DNA of 64,000 nt from Nannobrachium achirus (GCA_963921795.1 OY997649.1:59236598-59300597); one strand, 5' to 3'; positions 42,986 through 54,626 are shown, numbered from the stretch's first letter. A program made the numbers and translations. Notes: a model not told the origin generated them from the sequence alone.

Positions 42986-43029
42986 CTAAATCTACAAAGT
43001 AACTCTCTCCCTCTCTCTCTCTTGCACAC

Positions 43030-43032
43030 GTG

Positions 43033-43127
<95 letters not shown>

Positions 43128-43195
43128 GGCACAAAGACCCAGGCCTTATACACACATGGAAACACACACACACACACACACACACAGACACATGA
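43030..43195. repeat. (CA)n microsatellite, copy 1
   Basis: Two CA tracts separated by GACGGCACAAAGACCCAGGC. In copy 2 the same locus is much longer (63,534-63,812). Confidence 0.95.
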
Positions 43196-43201
43196 ACACG
43201 C

Positions 43202-43330
43202 GCGCGCAGAGTGAATCTGCCATTTAATAATTATGAGGCGTAAAATCCTTGCCGTCGGCGAGCATACTGAAGGATGTAATTATGACCCCTTTCAGAGTGA
43301 GCCCACGCTCGGTGGCAATGCCTACATTTC

Positions 43331-43340
<10 letters not shown>
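43202..43340. promoter_or_regulatory. Candidate conserved non-coding element, copy 1
   Basis: Between a CA and a GA microsatellite: GTGAATCTGCCATTTAATAA, TTATGAGGCGTAAAATCC, GGATGTAATTATGACCCC. Identical to 63,820-63,958 over the whole stretch, while surrounding DNA differs. Confidence 0.45.

Positions 43341-43391
<51 letters not shown>
43341..43391. repeat. (GA)n microsatellite
   Basis: About 25 GA units; counterpart at 63,957-64,000. Confidence 0.95.
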
Positions 43392-43394
<3 letters not shown>

Positions 43395-43905
43395 CACTCC
43401 CAAGGAATGACGGGAACACGTGCCCTTCATCCCAATTAAGGACAATAATTCTCTGCAAGAAAATTGTTTCAATTGCTTTTCAGCCCAGGAGCAAAATGGC
43501 AGTGATGGGGGTGATGGTTGGAAATAGGGGTGACAGCGGGATGAGGATTTGGGGAGGGGAGGGGAGTGGAGGGGGGAGGGGTGACATTTCAGACCGTGTT
43601 GGAAGTGTGGGTATAGGAGGAAGGAAGAAGAAAAAGCGTGCCGCGCCGCCTGAGCAACGGATGCATGCGTGGGTGTGGAGGGGAATTAGAGGGGATAAAT
43701 GTGGATAATACAAAATATTACATATAGCTTAAGCACAATATAGAGCGACTTAGTGTAAGCGTAGGCTAGCCGTTAGGCATGGACCAGGCGGCCACAGGTT
43801 TTCAAAGTGGGGCCAATTGGAAAGGAGAAGAAAATGGATTAAGGATCTCTGCAGCGGTGCCATGCCTCGGTCTTTTCGTTCCTCTCCATGTATACTGCCG
43901 TCATG
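43392..43905. other. Unassigned G-rich spacer
   Basis: GGGGAGGGGAGGGGAGTGG at about 43,551 and GGAAGAAGAAAAAGC; no gene or known repeat. Confidence 0.4.
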
Positions 43906-44308
43906 CAGTGTTCATTTTACTCGACTAAAACTACAGTGAAAAATGCACCTTTTTTCACTGACGAAATTAATTAAAAATGAAGCTATGATGACTAAAATTA
44001 AGACTAAATATATTGACAATTGTGTAAAAAAAAAGGAAAAAAAAATAGACTAAAATGCGGAGAAGATATCCAGTACAACAAAGAAAGGTCATGCATTTTT
44101 ATGTTTGGTTGCGATTTGAAAATAGCAGATTTACAAGCTCACAACGTGCCGCGACTCGCGCTTGTGATGTTGTATTTTTTATACTAAATCAACTATACAT
44201 TTAGACAACTATAATCTGACTATAAAAATATAAATAAAACTAAATTAAATATTATTAAAAAGACTAACGACTAAAAGTAAATCAACATTTGCTGTCAAAA
44301 TTAACACT
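43906..44308. mobile_element. MITE with CAGTGTTNATTTT-type ends and half core
   Basis: CAGTGTTCATTTTACTCGAC at the left, GTCAAAATTAACACT at the right. A core left arm (GAAAATAGCAGATTTACAAG) sits at 44,117-44,136 with a damaged partner. A shorter relative is at 49,087. Confidence 0.6.
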
Positions 44309-44319
44309 CTAGAGTATAA

Positions 44320-44480
44320 GGCTGTCATGATCATGGAATTTTGCTTGCCGGTTAATTGTCCTTCAAATAATTGCGATTGACGATTTAATTGTGTGTTTGG
44401 CATGGAATGGAGCATATACATAATGCTTTTAATAATTATATACCTTCAAAATAGCCGATCTACAAGCTCCCGATGCGTTG
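44320..44480. mobile_element. hAT-like fragment with half core
   Basis: AAGGCTGTCATGATCATGG resembles a hAT terminus; it stops in a core arm (AAAATAGCCGATCTACAAGC) at 44,449. 44,481-44,836 is unassigned. Confidence 0.45.
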
Positions 44481-44836
44481 TGCTAAAATCTGAAATTGCT
44501 TTTAAATAATTGTGAATGTTGGGCATTCACCAGGCTGTCCTCCAGGTTATTTATGCAGGGTCTCATTTTCTCAGAATTTAGGCAAAAGTTTTCTAAAAAG
44601 AAACGATAAATTGGGAACAGAACTATAAGCGATTTAACTACCTTTAACTGTTCTTTGTGTGAATAACAAACAAGCGCACCACATACAGGTTTATAATAAC
44701 ACATATGAAAAGGAACATACGATTTACATGTATGTATGTTGTAACCTTGACCTTGGGCATAGAATGCTGAAACAGCATTTTGTATCTTTGTATTGAACCC
44801 CTGTATAATCTTCAGTTTCTTTCAAATCTAACCTCA

Positions 44837-45434
44837 TAGACCATATTCACACGGCGGCCATTTTGCTATTAACCCTATCAGTGCCAGCTTTCACCACTAG
44901 AGGGCGCCCAGTGGCCAAATAATTCATCATAAAGATACACTGTTACATGCACAAGCCCTGCGCAGCCATGATGCACCAGAACACTTTCCTCTGTTCATTT
45001 ACAGGAACAGGATGAAGTTAGCTTGAAGTTAGCTATTGGCTACCAAGCATTTTAGAAGACCTATTTTCGGCGATTTAGCCATGATTAAACCTTGCACACC
45101 TCATGGATATGCTTGGAACAGAGAAAATGAGCTCTAAAGATCCTGGATTGCATTGGAGTGGATGGTAAATATCGGCGGCGCGACGCTCTCGCGGGCCGTG
45201 TAAACAGAATATAGTGGGGTTCAAAAAAAAAAGTAACTTCAAGAATTTTTTTTTTTTTTTTTACAAAAAAAAAAAAATTATATCCCGAACTAGTTAGGGA
45301 TAGGCACTCAGGACGTTAATACGGCCCAAATTATCCCGAACTAGTTCGGGATAGGCACTGGATGAGTTAATGAAATCCCACCTCGTTTTTTTCTATGCAA
45401 AATGCCAACATGGCCTCCGTGTGAATACGGTCTA
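44837..45434. mobile_element. MITE with TAGACC ends, host of a TTAA element
   Basis: TAGACCATATTCACACGG at the left and CCGTGTGAATACGGTCTA at the right form an 18-bp inverted pair with one mismatch. Without the inner element it would be about 100 bp. Confidence 0.72.
44873..45366. mobile_element. TTAA-type MITE (family S) with CTCF-like motif
   Basis: Ends CCCTATCAGTGCC and GGCACTGGATGAG between TTAA 44,869-44,872 and 45,367-45,370. Carries CCACTAGAGGGCGCC at 44,894-44,908. Paired CCGAACTAGTT ... GGGATAGGCACT blocks precede the right end. Relative at 58,233. Confidence 0.8.
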
Positions 45435-45554
45435 TTCCTAGTGTTTCTTATAGAAAGAAGGCCATGGTCCCTGCTGTGTCCAATAGCGAGCGAGCTAATA
45501 ACGCCCACCTGGTGTACTCTCTCTCATCTGTCTGTAGAGCTGTCAATCAAGGCA

Positions 45555-45722
45555 ATACCTGGTGGCTCAGACTTCTCGCCATGCAGCCGCCGGCTAGGAG
45601 CCAAGTTTGAATCCGACTCCCCGTCTTGTTTCGCATGTCTCTCCTCACTCTCTGCCCTTGGTTTCCTGTCTCTCTACAACACTCTCCCATCTATGAAATA
45701 AAGCATAACAATGCGGGGGGAA

Positions 45723-45730
<8 letters not shown>
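45555..45730 (+). mobile_element. Probable tRNA-derived SINE
   Basis: TGGTGGCTCAGAC (A-box-like), AGTTTGAATCCGACTC (B-box-like), then TCTCCTCACTCTCTGCCC, TTTCCTGTCTCTCTACAAC and an AAATAAAGC tail, the layout of a common fish SINE. Adjacent (GA)n at 45,725-45,769. Confidence 0.55.
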
Positions 45731-45769
<39 letters not shown>

Positions 45770-45772
<3 letters not shown>

Positions 45773-46164
45773 GTTGTCAATCAAAATGTCAGCACGAAGT
45801 GAAAAGATGATGCTTTATGAGTTCTACAAGTTTGGGCTCCGATAGTTGCTCCCGTATTGCCTCCGATAGCTCCACATAACAACGTCCCAATTTTGGGGGC
45901 GATTTTCAGTCCTTCGTGTTTTTCTGGGGAGTGGAAACACGTACTCCGTGAGAGGAGAGGAGGAGGAAATGGAAATCTTCTCAACACCACAGAACTTTTC
46001 TTAAACTATAATTCCAGAAATTCAAGAAAATCCGGGACCTTGGTCAAGCCCCCCTCCAAATCAGACCCCAAATTAAGGTGATACGGTGATGACAAGACAA
46101 TGAATAAAAAGGGGAAGAAAAAAAAAGTCCTGTTTTTGCCTCCCTAATAGTCAGAGCAAAATGC
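45770..46164. other. Unassigned spacer
   Basis: No repeat or gene recognised; short frames only. Confidence 0.35.
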
Positions 46165-47020
46165 TCAAGGTTGTTGTTTGAATTTGTAAGTTACATCGTT
46201 CTGACAAACAGCCGGACGAGGTTGATTCTCATGAAGGTGATGTAAAAGTGAAAGGAGGCACAGCGATGTGTTACAACAGTAGCAGTTACAGTATGCGATT
46301 GAATGAGGATATACGTATGTAGGCCTACTGTCTATAGTGGCAGTGGCCATTTTTTTGCATAAATCTTTTAATGGAAACACTTCAAAATTCAAATAAACTT
46401 TAATTATTTGCAAAAACATTTATGCGCTTGGAGCAGGTGGATTTTGAGGCTTTATCAAAAAAACTAAATGCGCAAAAGGGAAATGGAAACACTAAGTAAA
46501 TAGGTTTTTATTTAAAATGCATTGAACACGCAAGATATCGATTTGGCTGAGGGGAGGTCCTAACATGTTGGCGCCGTGTTCCCAACTACTGTACCTTGCA
46601 TCGGATGTTTATATTACGGCGCTGTTGTGTGCAAGCCTCGAATCGTCCGTCACATCACCCAAGTAAATCCCGGCTAACACTTCGTCGTCACAAAGTGTTG
46701 CATGCCAAAAGTGGCCGATCTACAAGCTCACAGCACCTCGCATTGGCGTTGTTGTGAGCTTGACGATCGGCCACCTTGCAGACTCAGAAATTTGCAGGAT
46801 GAGACGTCGATTCGGGGCGGAAAAAAGCTGACGGTCACGTCGGGTTCGTTCTGAAAAAATCTGCCCGATCCCAGCTCTGTGCACTGTGTGCGCAGGCCCG
46901 CGGGAAGTCATTTACAGCAGGTCTCCCAAGAATCGCATTTCATCGGTGGATGGAAACAGGCTAAATTCGCTTTTTAGAATTTCTGACAATTCGCTTCCTA
47001 TTTTTCGCTTTATGGAAACG
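46165..47020. repeat. Unassigned repeat with core hairpin
   Basis: Contains AAATGGAAACAC-type motifs at both sides and a core at 46,708-46,776 in a ninth context (AGTGGCCGATCTACAAGCTC ... GATCGGCCACCTT). Element ends not resolved. Confidence 0.4.
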
Positions 47021-47370
47021 CGAATTATGACAGTTTATTAATTATCACGGAAGATTAAAGTTAGTAAGATTACTATAGACAACAAACTGCAAAAAGAGTT
47101 CCTGAGTTGCCTCCTCCTTACACTGCAGAATATGTGATGGACAGCTTGGCCGGCATCATGCATTGCTGTGTTTCACCAGAAACAAGAATCTGTTGGCTAC
47201 AAAATATGTAACATCTTACATAACGGCGTGATGAGATGCCCACAATTCAAAAAAAAGTTTGCTGGCATTAAACTACTAAGTTGTACTTTTTCTTGAGTGG
47301 ACGGCAGTGGGCTACGGCACTGGCAGATTCTTCTCCACTCAAAAACAGCCCTGTCTAAAGTCGGTCTAGT
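47021..47370. other. Unassigned spacer
   Basis: Nothing recognised. Confidence 0.35.
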
Positions 47371-47636
47371 ATATCATCGCTGTCGGGTGGAAACCTTGTT
47401 ATGTCCAAAACTGTTCGTTTTGCATTTATCATTTTAAAAACGATTTAAACTAGTGAAAACAGCCGATCTACAAGCACAAAACGCCTCGCGCTGCGAGGCA
47501 TTGTGTGCTTGTAGATCTTCTGTTTTCACTACTTTTGTGCGACGGCCTTGTATGATGAAGCAGGGCTTTACTTTGCGAAAGAACGTACACATTTGAAACT
47601 TGGAGATACGAGGTTTCCACCCGACAACGACGATAT
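47371..47636. mobile_element. Family L MITE, well preserved
   Basis: Ends ATATCATCGCTGTCGGG and CCCGACAACGACGATAT. Core 47,453-47,530 with apex CGCCTCGCG/GCGAGGC. Confidence 0.87.
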
Positions 47637-48045
47637 AGTGCTGCTGGTTAATGCGTTCACTCAATTGATGAGCATATGATGATGTGTTTTACGAAAATGC
47701 CACCATAAGCACTGCAATTTCAACAAGAGAAGTGGAAATATTCACAAACAGGGAGAGGACAGACGGGGCAATGAATGTCAATGAGTGCAGTTTCACTTTT
47801 TTCTCTTCCAGCCTGATTACACTAAAGATTTATGTTTAGTCTTATAGGATAAGGGAGCGTGAAGATGATTTAGATATAAACATACAACACATGAAGGGGA
47901 GCAGCCGCAGATTCTGACTGAGTCGACTTCATTACACAAGTCGACTCCCACCAGAGAAAGTCGAAGTTGAAAAAAAAAAACCATGCGTGCGTCTGTACAG
48001 CATTCAAACAGTAGGATTGCTTATTGTCAAGGACGGAATGATCCA
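47637..48045. other. Unassigned spacer
   Basis: Has GAGTCGACTTC / AAGTCGACTC motifs that recur near 48,313-48,365, possibly ends of another MITE hosting the M fragment below. Confidence 0.35.
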
Positions 48046-48049
48046 ATAT

Positions 48050-48285
48050 TACAGTGCTACATTACATTTGGTATAACATGGTTCTATTGTGAAAATAGCA
48101 GATCTACTATATATTTGACAATTTGGACAATGTTTAATTTGTCATTTTAGAGGTATTAAAAAGTCCTTAAATTGTCACTTTAGAAATGTGAAGATACCCT
48201 CTATTCACTTAAACTTCATGTTGGTTTGTTTACAGTTGAGTGAGAAAACAATGTTTCACATTAAGTTAATCATCTGGGTCGTGTG
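48050..48285. mobile_element. Family M fragment with collapsed core
   Basis: Interior of M without termini; the core reads GTGAAAATAGCAGATCTACT then ATATATTTGAC, i.e. right arm deleted. Preserves the TTAA empty site used at 10,719. 48,286-48,890 beyond it is unassigned. Confidence 0.65.
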
Positions 48286-48942
48286 TGATGTGATGACGTC
48301 ATAAAACGATAAAGTCGATTTCAACTCAACCTTTTACTGAGTTGAGTCGAATTTCAAAAATCACAAGTCGTTAATGCCCTAATGGAAGTATGTTCATAAA
48401 TGAACATAACAGCAGAGAATGGGGACTCAAGCTTACATTTAGCCCATACTCACTACTTTATGTAGCTACAGTAGTATGCAGCTACACGCGGCTGAAGACG
48501 CCATCATTCATCGCTATTTTCTCAAGCATTTAAGCCCTACCGACGGGTTTTATTTCAGGGCAATGACCATTACTCCCTTTTCTGAGAGAGATGGGTTTGT
48601 GACTTTGTCACAATAACCTACCTGACCCGCTGGAGACCTGTGCTCCAAGGAGCACTTTTTCTATAGTCTATATTATCTATTTATTGGTTTAATTGATAAG
48701 AAGTGTCAAGAATTTCTTTTGTCAGTGTAATCATTGCTAATGGAAGTTGAGTGTTTGGCAACTGATGATGGAATGTCAACGTTAATGTACTGAAAGCCAG
48801 ATTTGCATACTAAAAACGCTGAGACGACGAGAACCATGAAAATGAAATAATACTTAAAGGGGAAAGTGAACAATTATTAATCAATTATAATAAATGGAGA
48901 AATGCCATAAAATCTATTTAAACGTAATGTTTCATTGTTGGC

Positions 48943-49081
<139 letters not shown>

Positions 49082-49086
49082 TATGA

Positions 49087-49234
49087 CAGTGTTGATTTTG
49101 ACAGCAAATTTAGATAGTCTTAGTTTTAGTCATCAGACTCACAGCTTAGTTTTTATTCAGTTTTCGTCAATCAAAAAGGGTAGTCGTCGAACATTATTTT
49201 TTCCTCGTCGTTTTAGTCGAGGGAATTAACACTG
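49087..49234. mobile_element. Short MITE with CAGTGTTGATTTT ends
   Basis: CAGTGTTGATTTTGACAGC at the left, GAGGGAATTAACACTG at the right; 148 bp. Confidence 0.6.
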
Positions 49235-49248
49235 GTGTGGTATATGTT

Positions 49249-49917
49249 CAGGGGCGTCACAAGGGGGGGAAAAGTGGGACAGAGTTACTAGGGCCCAAGG
49301 TGGAGGGGCCTCAATTATTTTATACTTTAGCTATTGAAAAATAGTACAAGCTCACAGCGTGGCACTGAGTGCTATTCTGATCTGCTATTCTACCACTTTT
49401 TGTGGTCACATGTTCAGATACTGGATTCTGATTGGCTTAAAACAGTGGTAAATCAGTCAACAACCTTGAGTTGGCTCGTGGACCCCCGCCCACTGTTGTG
49501 TTGCAATGATTGTAACTAAATTACCTTGCAAGTTAGAACTGTGTTTTCTTTCATTTATATGGTAGAAGTGGTAGAAAAGCAATTTACCATCGTGGGTTGT
49601 TGGCTGATTTACCACTGTTTCAGGGTTGTGGCACGAGGCGAAATTGGCTGATTTAACACTGTTTCAGGGTTGTTTGGCACTCGACTTCGCCTCGTGCCAC
49701 AACCCTTAAACAGTGGTATATCAGCCAACAACCCCCACTCCCTCTCATGGTAAATGGCTTACTTTTTCAAAAGTTAAAGCACAAAGTAATGCGTTTCCCA
49801 GTCTAAATGGGTTAAACCCCCTCCCCCAATGAAGAACATTCATGGGGGGGGGGGGGGGGGGGGGGGGCCGCAGGGAATCCTTATACCCAGGGCCCAGAAT
49901 TTGGTGTGACACTCCTG
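49249..49917. mobile_element. Family B hAT-like MITE with internal fold-back
   Basis: CAGGGGCGTCACAAGG to GGTGTGACACTCCTG; flanks TATATGTT and TATTATGTT suggest an 8-bp TSD. Holds a damaged core (49,337-49,393) and a separate palindrome 49,594-49,732 (GGTTGTTGGCTGATTTACCA / inverse). G-run at 49,846-49,867. Confidence 0.78.
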
Positions 49918-50288
49918 TATTATGTTTGTGTGTAAAGTAGACACGCAGGAGAAAGGCTGGTTGGTGATGGTGGTGTGCGGGCGGGTGGGCGGTTGGGTGG
50001 GGGTATAAAATATGCAGGATAATTACCAGGAAGAGGTTGGGACTCAGATGAAAGGCCTCGTATTGATTCTTGAAAGGACCTGACAGCCTCGCCCTGAATG
50101 TTTTATTTCCTCTCCATTGTTTGTTTTGCATATAAAGGATTCCATTTTCTTGTGAATTTTGATTGCAGTAAAAAGCGGCCGTTGCACACCCTTTCCTCTC
50201 CTCTCCTCTCCTCTCCTCTCCTCTCCTCTCCTCTCCATGACGAGGAGGATGAGAGAGAGCGGCCAGCAGTCAGTCAGTGGTTCAGAGA
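49918..50288. other. Unassigned spacer with (CTCTC)n
   Basis: Unique AT-rich block 50,060-50,175 (GTATTGATTCTTGAAAGGAC, TTGCATATAAAGGATTCC) and a CTCTC repeat at 50,193-50,236. Confidence 0.4.
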
Positions 50289-50573
50289 CAGGGGCATCGC
50301 ACCAAATTCTGGGCTCTGTGGGTACAAGGATTCACTGTGTGTGGGCCCCCCATGAATGTTCTTCATTACGCATTATTGTGGGCTTCGACTATTGAAAAAT
50401 AGCAGATATACAAGCTCTCGGTGCTGCCCTGCGAGCTTGTAGGTCTGCTATTTTTGAAAAATCAATAGTCAATAGTCAATAGTATGAAATAATTAAGGCC
50501 CCTCCTCCACCTTGGGGGCCCTAGTAACTCAGTCCCCCCCCCCCCCCCCCCCCCCCCCCTTGTGACGCCGCTG
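50289..50573. mobile_element. Family B hAT-like MITE, short form
   Basis: CAGGGGCATCGCACC to TGTGACGCCGCTG; flanks TTCAGAGA and TTTAGAGA. One core (50,395-50,458) and no family A; C-run at 50,534-50,559. Confidence 0.87.
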
Positions 50574-50880
50574 TTTAGAGAGGAACCAGGATGGACCCTC
50601 TGGAGCACATGTGTGACCACAGTGGATCTTAAACATGCCAAACCGCCAGCTATCAGACCACGATGACACACTTAGTGGTCTCGGAGACACAATTACAGCT
50701 CAGCAGGCATAGGAATGCCAAGCCGGAGCTGCAGAGCAGGTATATAGTAGTACTATAGGGAAATGTTAGCAGATGAAGGGCCACTTCGGGCCACATTGTT
50801 TAGTGCACACAAATTGCTGCACGTTGTATATATATACAGCATATATATATTATACTGTATAGGTATGTACAGTGTATATG
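50574..50880. other. Unassigned spacer
   Basis: TATATACAGCATATAT-rich towards the end; no gene. Confidence 0.35.
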
Positions 50881-51719
50881 GTCGCTGTCGGGTGGAAACC
50901 TTGTATGTCCGAAGCCGTTTCCTTTTCAGGAAATAAGAAAAAATAAATGTGTGACAATGAACCCAATCAATGTAGTTATTATTTAGCCCCGACCTCAATA
51001 ATTTTCATTCGATATTTATTAAAACCAGAAGCGTACATTTTGACCACTTTCAATTCATATTTTGTCCAAAATAGTGAAAATAGCGCACAGTAGGCCTATA
51101 TCTACAAGCTCACTGCGGGTCACAATGTGACACGTTGCCAGCTTGTAGATTGGCTATACTTTCACTACCTTTCGTACAACACTCTTACGACAAAGTATGG
51201 CATACGTCAGGGGTCTTCAACGGGGTCTGGGACCCCTAGGGGGTCCTCAGAGTTGCTACCAAATCTTTGTGTGATAGAAACTTTTATTTTATATTTAGCA
51301 CTTGAACCCTAGCATCCATATTCTGAGAACTTTAGCCAAAAATAGCAGATCTACAAGCTCACAACGCCTCGTGCTGTGAGGCGTTGTGAGCTGTTGTGAG
51401 CTTGTAGATCGGCTATTTTCGGCAAAGAGCTTTGGTGTAGAGGAGAAAAATAGCAGAATAAATACAGAGTGAAAGGTGAAGTTTTTAAGTATTGACGGTT
51501 CTGAAAATACAAATTTGACATGAATCCAAAATACACTGACCATTGTGTTGTCAACTATATGGAATCTATAAACAGGTTGTTGGGGGGTCCCTGCTTCATC
51601 TCTCTCTCAACTAAGGGGTCCTTGGCCTGAGATGTTGAAGACCCCTGGCATACATTAAAAAAAAAGAAAGCGTACAAAGTTGAATTATGGGAGATACAAG
51701 GTCTCTGCCCGACGGTGCC
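50881..51719. mobile_element. Family L MITE split by family K
   Basis: GTCGCTGTCGGGTGG to CTCTGCCCGACGGTGCC. Core 51,068-51,170 contains an extra GCACAGTAGGCCTA in its left arm. Interrupted at 51,208-51,647. Confidence 0.8.
51208..51647. mobile_element. Family K hAT-like MITE, complete
   Basis: CAGGGGTCTTCAACGGGG to GATGTTGAAGACCCCTG; flanks GCATACGT and GCATACAT. Core 51,335-51,424 in the K context GCCAAAAATAG / CTATTTTCGGC, with a small GAGCTGTTGT duplication in the right arm. Confidence 0.9.
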
Positions 51720-52110
51720 GACCATGCGCACACAAAAGACTCACACACGCACAGAAACACCCACACTCAACTTAGGCAGCGAAAAAAGTCAAGCGTGAAA
51801 ACACGGATCTGGTTCTGGTGAGCCCACCGTGAGAGCTGGAATGCTTGAGCATGTAGCGGTTCCCCCGGGCCCAATGTAAACAGGCAGTGCACGTGTGTGC
51901 ATGCCTTCTTCCTCCAAAGCTGCTTTCCATTTCCCCTTCTCTGGTGCCCAGTCCTCCCGGTCCAGACCCCCCCCCCCCCCTGGCGTCCCACCGCAGGATG
52001 CCATTCACACAAACACAGCTTCCGGACCATCCAGAGTCAGACCATCATCATCATCACCGTTATTACCGTTATCACCGATCATGGTGGTGTTGAGGGATCA
52101 ACCAGATCAT
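51720..52110. other. Unassigned spacer
   Basis: C-run at 51,967-51,980; ATCATCATCATCACCG tract; three overlapping short frames without protein similarity. Confidence 0.4.
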
Positions 52111-52150
52111 GGTGACATTATTGGATGGAAATGTTGCATCGACTAAAAGT
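52111..52150. repeat. Left long direct duplication flanking family I
   Basis: GGTGACATTATTGGATGGAA, then GTTGCATCGACTAAA; recurs at 52,657-52,695 with two substitutions. Confidence 0.88.
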
Positions 52151-52654
52151 CAGAGGTGGAAAAAGTACTCACATTTTGTGAGTGAGTCAAGTAAAAGTAT
52201 CAATACTGCACTGTAGATGTACAAGTGTACAAGTAAATGTCCAGTACAAGTAAATGTCCAGAATTCAAAATGTACTTGAGTAAGAGTATGGAAGTGTTGG
52301 CATCAAAATGTACTTAGTTACCAAAAGTAAAAGTACAAAATGTTTGAAAATAGCAGATCTACAAGCTCTCAACGCGTTGCGATGCGACGTGTTGTGAGCT
52401 TGTAGATCGGCTATTTTCAAATAGCCAAGGTATAAAATAGGGCTAAAGTGGGTTAATGTGTTTTATAATATTATAATTTACACCTGCAAAGTAACTAATA
52501 ACTAAAGTTTTCAAATAAATGTAGTGGAGTAAAAGTACAGTATTTGAAAGTAAAAGTATTTGGAATTGGAAATACTCAAATAAAGTACAAATACCTCAAA
52601 AATGTACTAAAGTACAGTACTTAAGTAAATGTACTTAGTTACTTTACACCACTG
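52151..52654. mobile_element. Family I MITE with intact core
   Basis: CAGAGGTGGAAAAAGTACTC to TACTTTACACCACTG. Core 52,345-52,417 with apex ACGCGTTGC/GCGACGTGT. No 8-bp TSD; flanked by the 39-bp repeats. Confidence 0.88.
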
Positions 52655-52656
52655 AG

Positions 52657-52695
52657 GGTGACATTATTGGATGGAAACATTGCATCGACTAAAGT
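52657..52695. repeat. Right long direct duplication flanking family I
   Basis: Counterpart of 52,111-52,150, lying two bases after the element end. Confidence 0.88.
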
Positions 52696-53300
52696 TAAAT
52701 ATTAACAGTGACAGGTTGGAATTAGATTTGTGGTGTGAAGGTTTCCCAAGGATTTTTTTGCTAATGGATATTTTGATGCCAAGAGAAGGAACTGATATTC
52801 TAATAGCTTTAAGGGAAATAGGTTATGTGGATTTCCACAGGTTTTTGGTGGATCTCTTCTGTACCGTTGGGGGGGGGGTCTTAACCAGCTGAGCCATTAC
52901 TTTGGCACACGACGGATATCGAAAATATTTGTGTTGTGAGATTGTAGATCTGACGCCGACGAAGGCTGGAGAGCCGAAACTTTTGTTCTTGATGTAAAGA
53001 TAAAACCAGTAAGACTCCCTAATCGGGAGATGAGCGACCATACACAAACATGAGAAGGCAATCGTAGCCAATCAGGAGGGAATATGGGAAATGGGGCAGA
53101 TCCACGTTGATGACATGAACTTAAGACATACTGTGTACCGCTATGCGTGATTTTAGGCCACAATCTGTTCGGAGCAGTGTCCAAAAAGTGTGTTTTGCAA
53201 AAATAGGCCTGATGGTGGCGCTAGAAGAGGGCCATGTGAGAAATGAGGGGTGAAAACAAACTCTTGCCATTGTGTCCGACCCATTGCCTATACAGTAATG
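52696..53300. other. Unassigned spacer with family N fragment
   Basis: Family N at 53,017-53,086; a lone core arm (GTGTTGTGAGATTGTAGATC) at 52,931. No gene. Confidence 0.45.
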
Positions 53301-53582
53301 TGTGCAAATCTTGCACACATGAATATATGTAAGTGAACATTTGTAACTAAAATTTTGCTTCTGGGGGGGTCCCTGGAACTAAATATTTTGAGATGGTATT
53401 TGAGCCAAATACATATCATTTTCAGGGTCCTTCACGTGAAAAGGTTTGAGCACCACTGACATAGAAACATAGAGGACTTAGAAGACATTGATAGAATCGG
53501 GTCAAAAATATTCAAAGACTTGCACACATTTTCACGAATTTTCAAAAAAATAGCAGATCTACAAGCTCAGCAGCACGGCACT
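53301..53582. mobile_element. Family A/C fragment ending at the gap
   Basis: Family-A blocks ending GTTTGAGCACCACTG at 53,458, then a core left arm (53,548-53,582) that stops at its apex GCACGGCACT where the N run begins. Confidence 0.7.
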
Positions 53583-53782
53583 NNNNNNNNNNNNNNNNNN
53601 NNNNNNNNNNNNNNNNNNNNNNNNNNNNNNNNNNNNNNNNNNNNNNNNNNNNNNNNNNNNNNNNNNNNNNNNNNNNNNNNNNNNNNNNNNNNNNNNNNNN
53701 NNNNNNNNNNNNNNNNNNNNNNNNNNNNNNNNNNNNNNNNNNNNNNNNNNNNNNNNNNNNNNNNNNNNNNNNNNNNNNNNNN
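53583..53782. other. Assembly gap, exactly 200 N
   Basis: A round-number placeholder gap; true length unknown. Frames running through it are meaningless. Confidence 1.
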
Positions 53783-53852
53783 GGGTATAAAGCTTTTGGA
53801 ACAAATAGCAGCATTATTTTGTCTCAAAATGCATTTAAAGGTAGCAGCTCTG

Positions 53853-54100
53853 TTTCATACTGTATGTGCAGTAGGTCTAGATGTTTCATACTGTATGTGC
53901 AGTAGGTCTAGATGTTTCATACTGTATGTGCAGTAGGTCTAGATGTTTCATACTGTATGTGCAGTAGGTCTAGATGTTTCATACTGTATGTGCAGTAGGT
54001 CTAGATGTTTCATACTGTATGTGCAGTAGGTCTAGATGTTTCATACTGTATGTGCAGTAGGTCTAGATGTTTCATACTGTATGTGCAGTAGGTCTAGATG
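53853..54100. repeat. 31-bp minisatellite, 8 units
   Basis: Same unit as 33,509-33,632, twice as many copies, no visible unit divergence. Confidence 0.97.
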
Positions 54101-54626
54101 TCAATCCATGGTTTGTAGTCCTTAGGGTGGTTGTGTTTCTAGCCTTCTTTTGTCACAACAGTTCACAAATCTGCTGTTTCATTGGTGACAATATTGTGAC
54201 TGCAGGTATATGCAGTTGAGATGGTAATGGATAAACTAGTACTGGTAGTAACTGTTAACATACAGTAAACAAACGAAAATATTTTTTGTGTGTTATACGT
54301 TGTATTGGTTATTTGCCCCAGTTTACAGCCTTACATCCTTAGTTGCCATCATGTTCAGATTTCAGATTTGTACTGAAGGGATAGCATCACATTTTCGAGG
54401 GGGTCCCATAAAAACATGCACAAGATGCGTAGAAACATACAGTACTAGTATACAGATCATGAATCTAAGTTTATTTTCTCTTGTGTTGTTGATGTTGCCC
54501 TACTTGACTCTTGCAAGTCACCAGATGGCACTATTTAGCTTCCACATACAGTTACTGTATAAGTAAGTGTGGAAGAACATGTCAACTATCCCTTATTGCC
54601 CTCGCATCTCCTCCTGCTCTTTTAAA

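Larger units (their letters stand above)
33435..43400 (+). repeat. Segmental duplication, copy 1
   Basis: From GGGTATAAAGCTTTTGGAAC onward the sequence matches 53,783-64,000 in the same order and strand, with a few substitutions per 100 bp by eye and large indels from transposon insertions. The right end is not visible because copy 2 runs off the window. Confidence 0.95.

Noticed and set aside
53520..53936. Open frames spanning the N run
   Set aside because: They are created by unknown bases in the gap.
53853..54100. Regular 31-bp repeats resembling a CRISPR array
   Set aside because: Units are contiguous with no spacers, and the setting is a vertebrate-type genome; it is a minisatellite.
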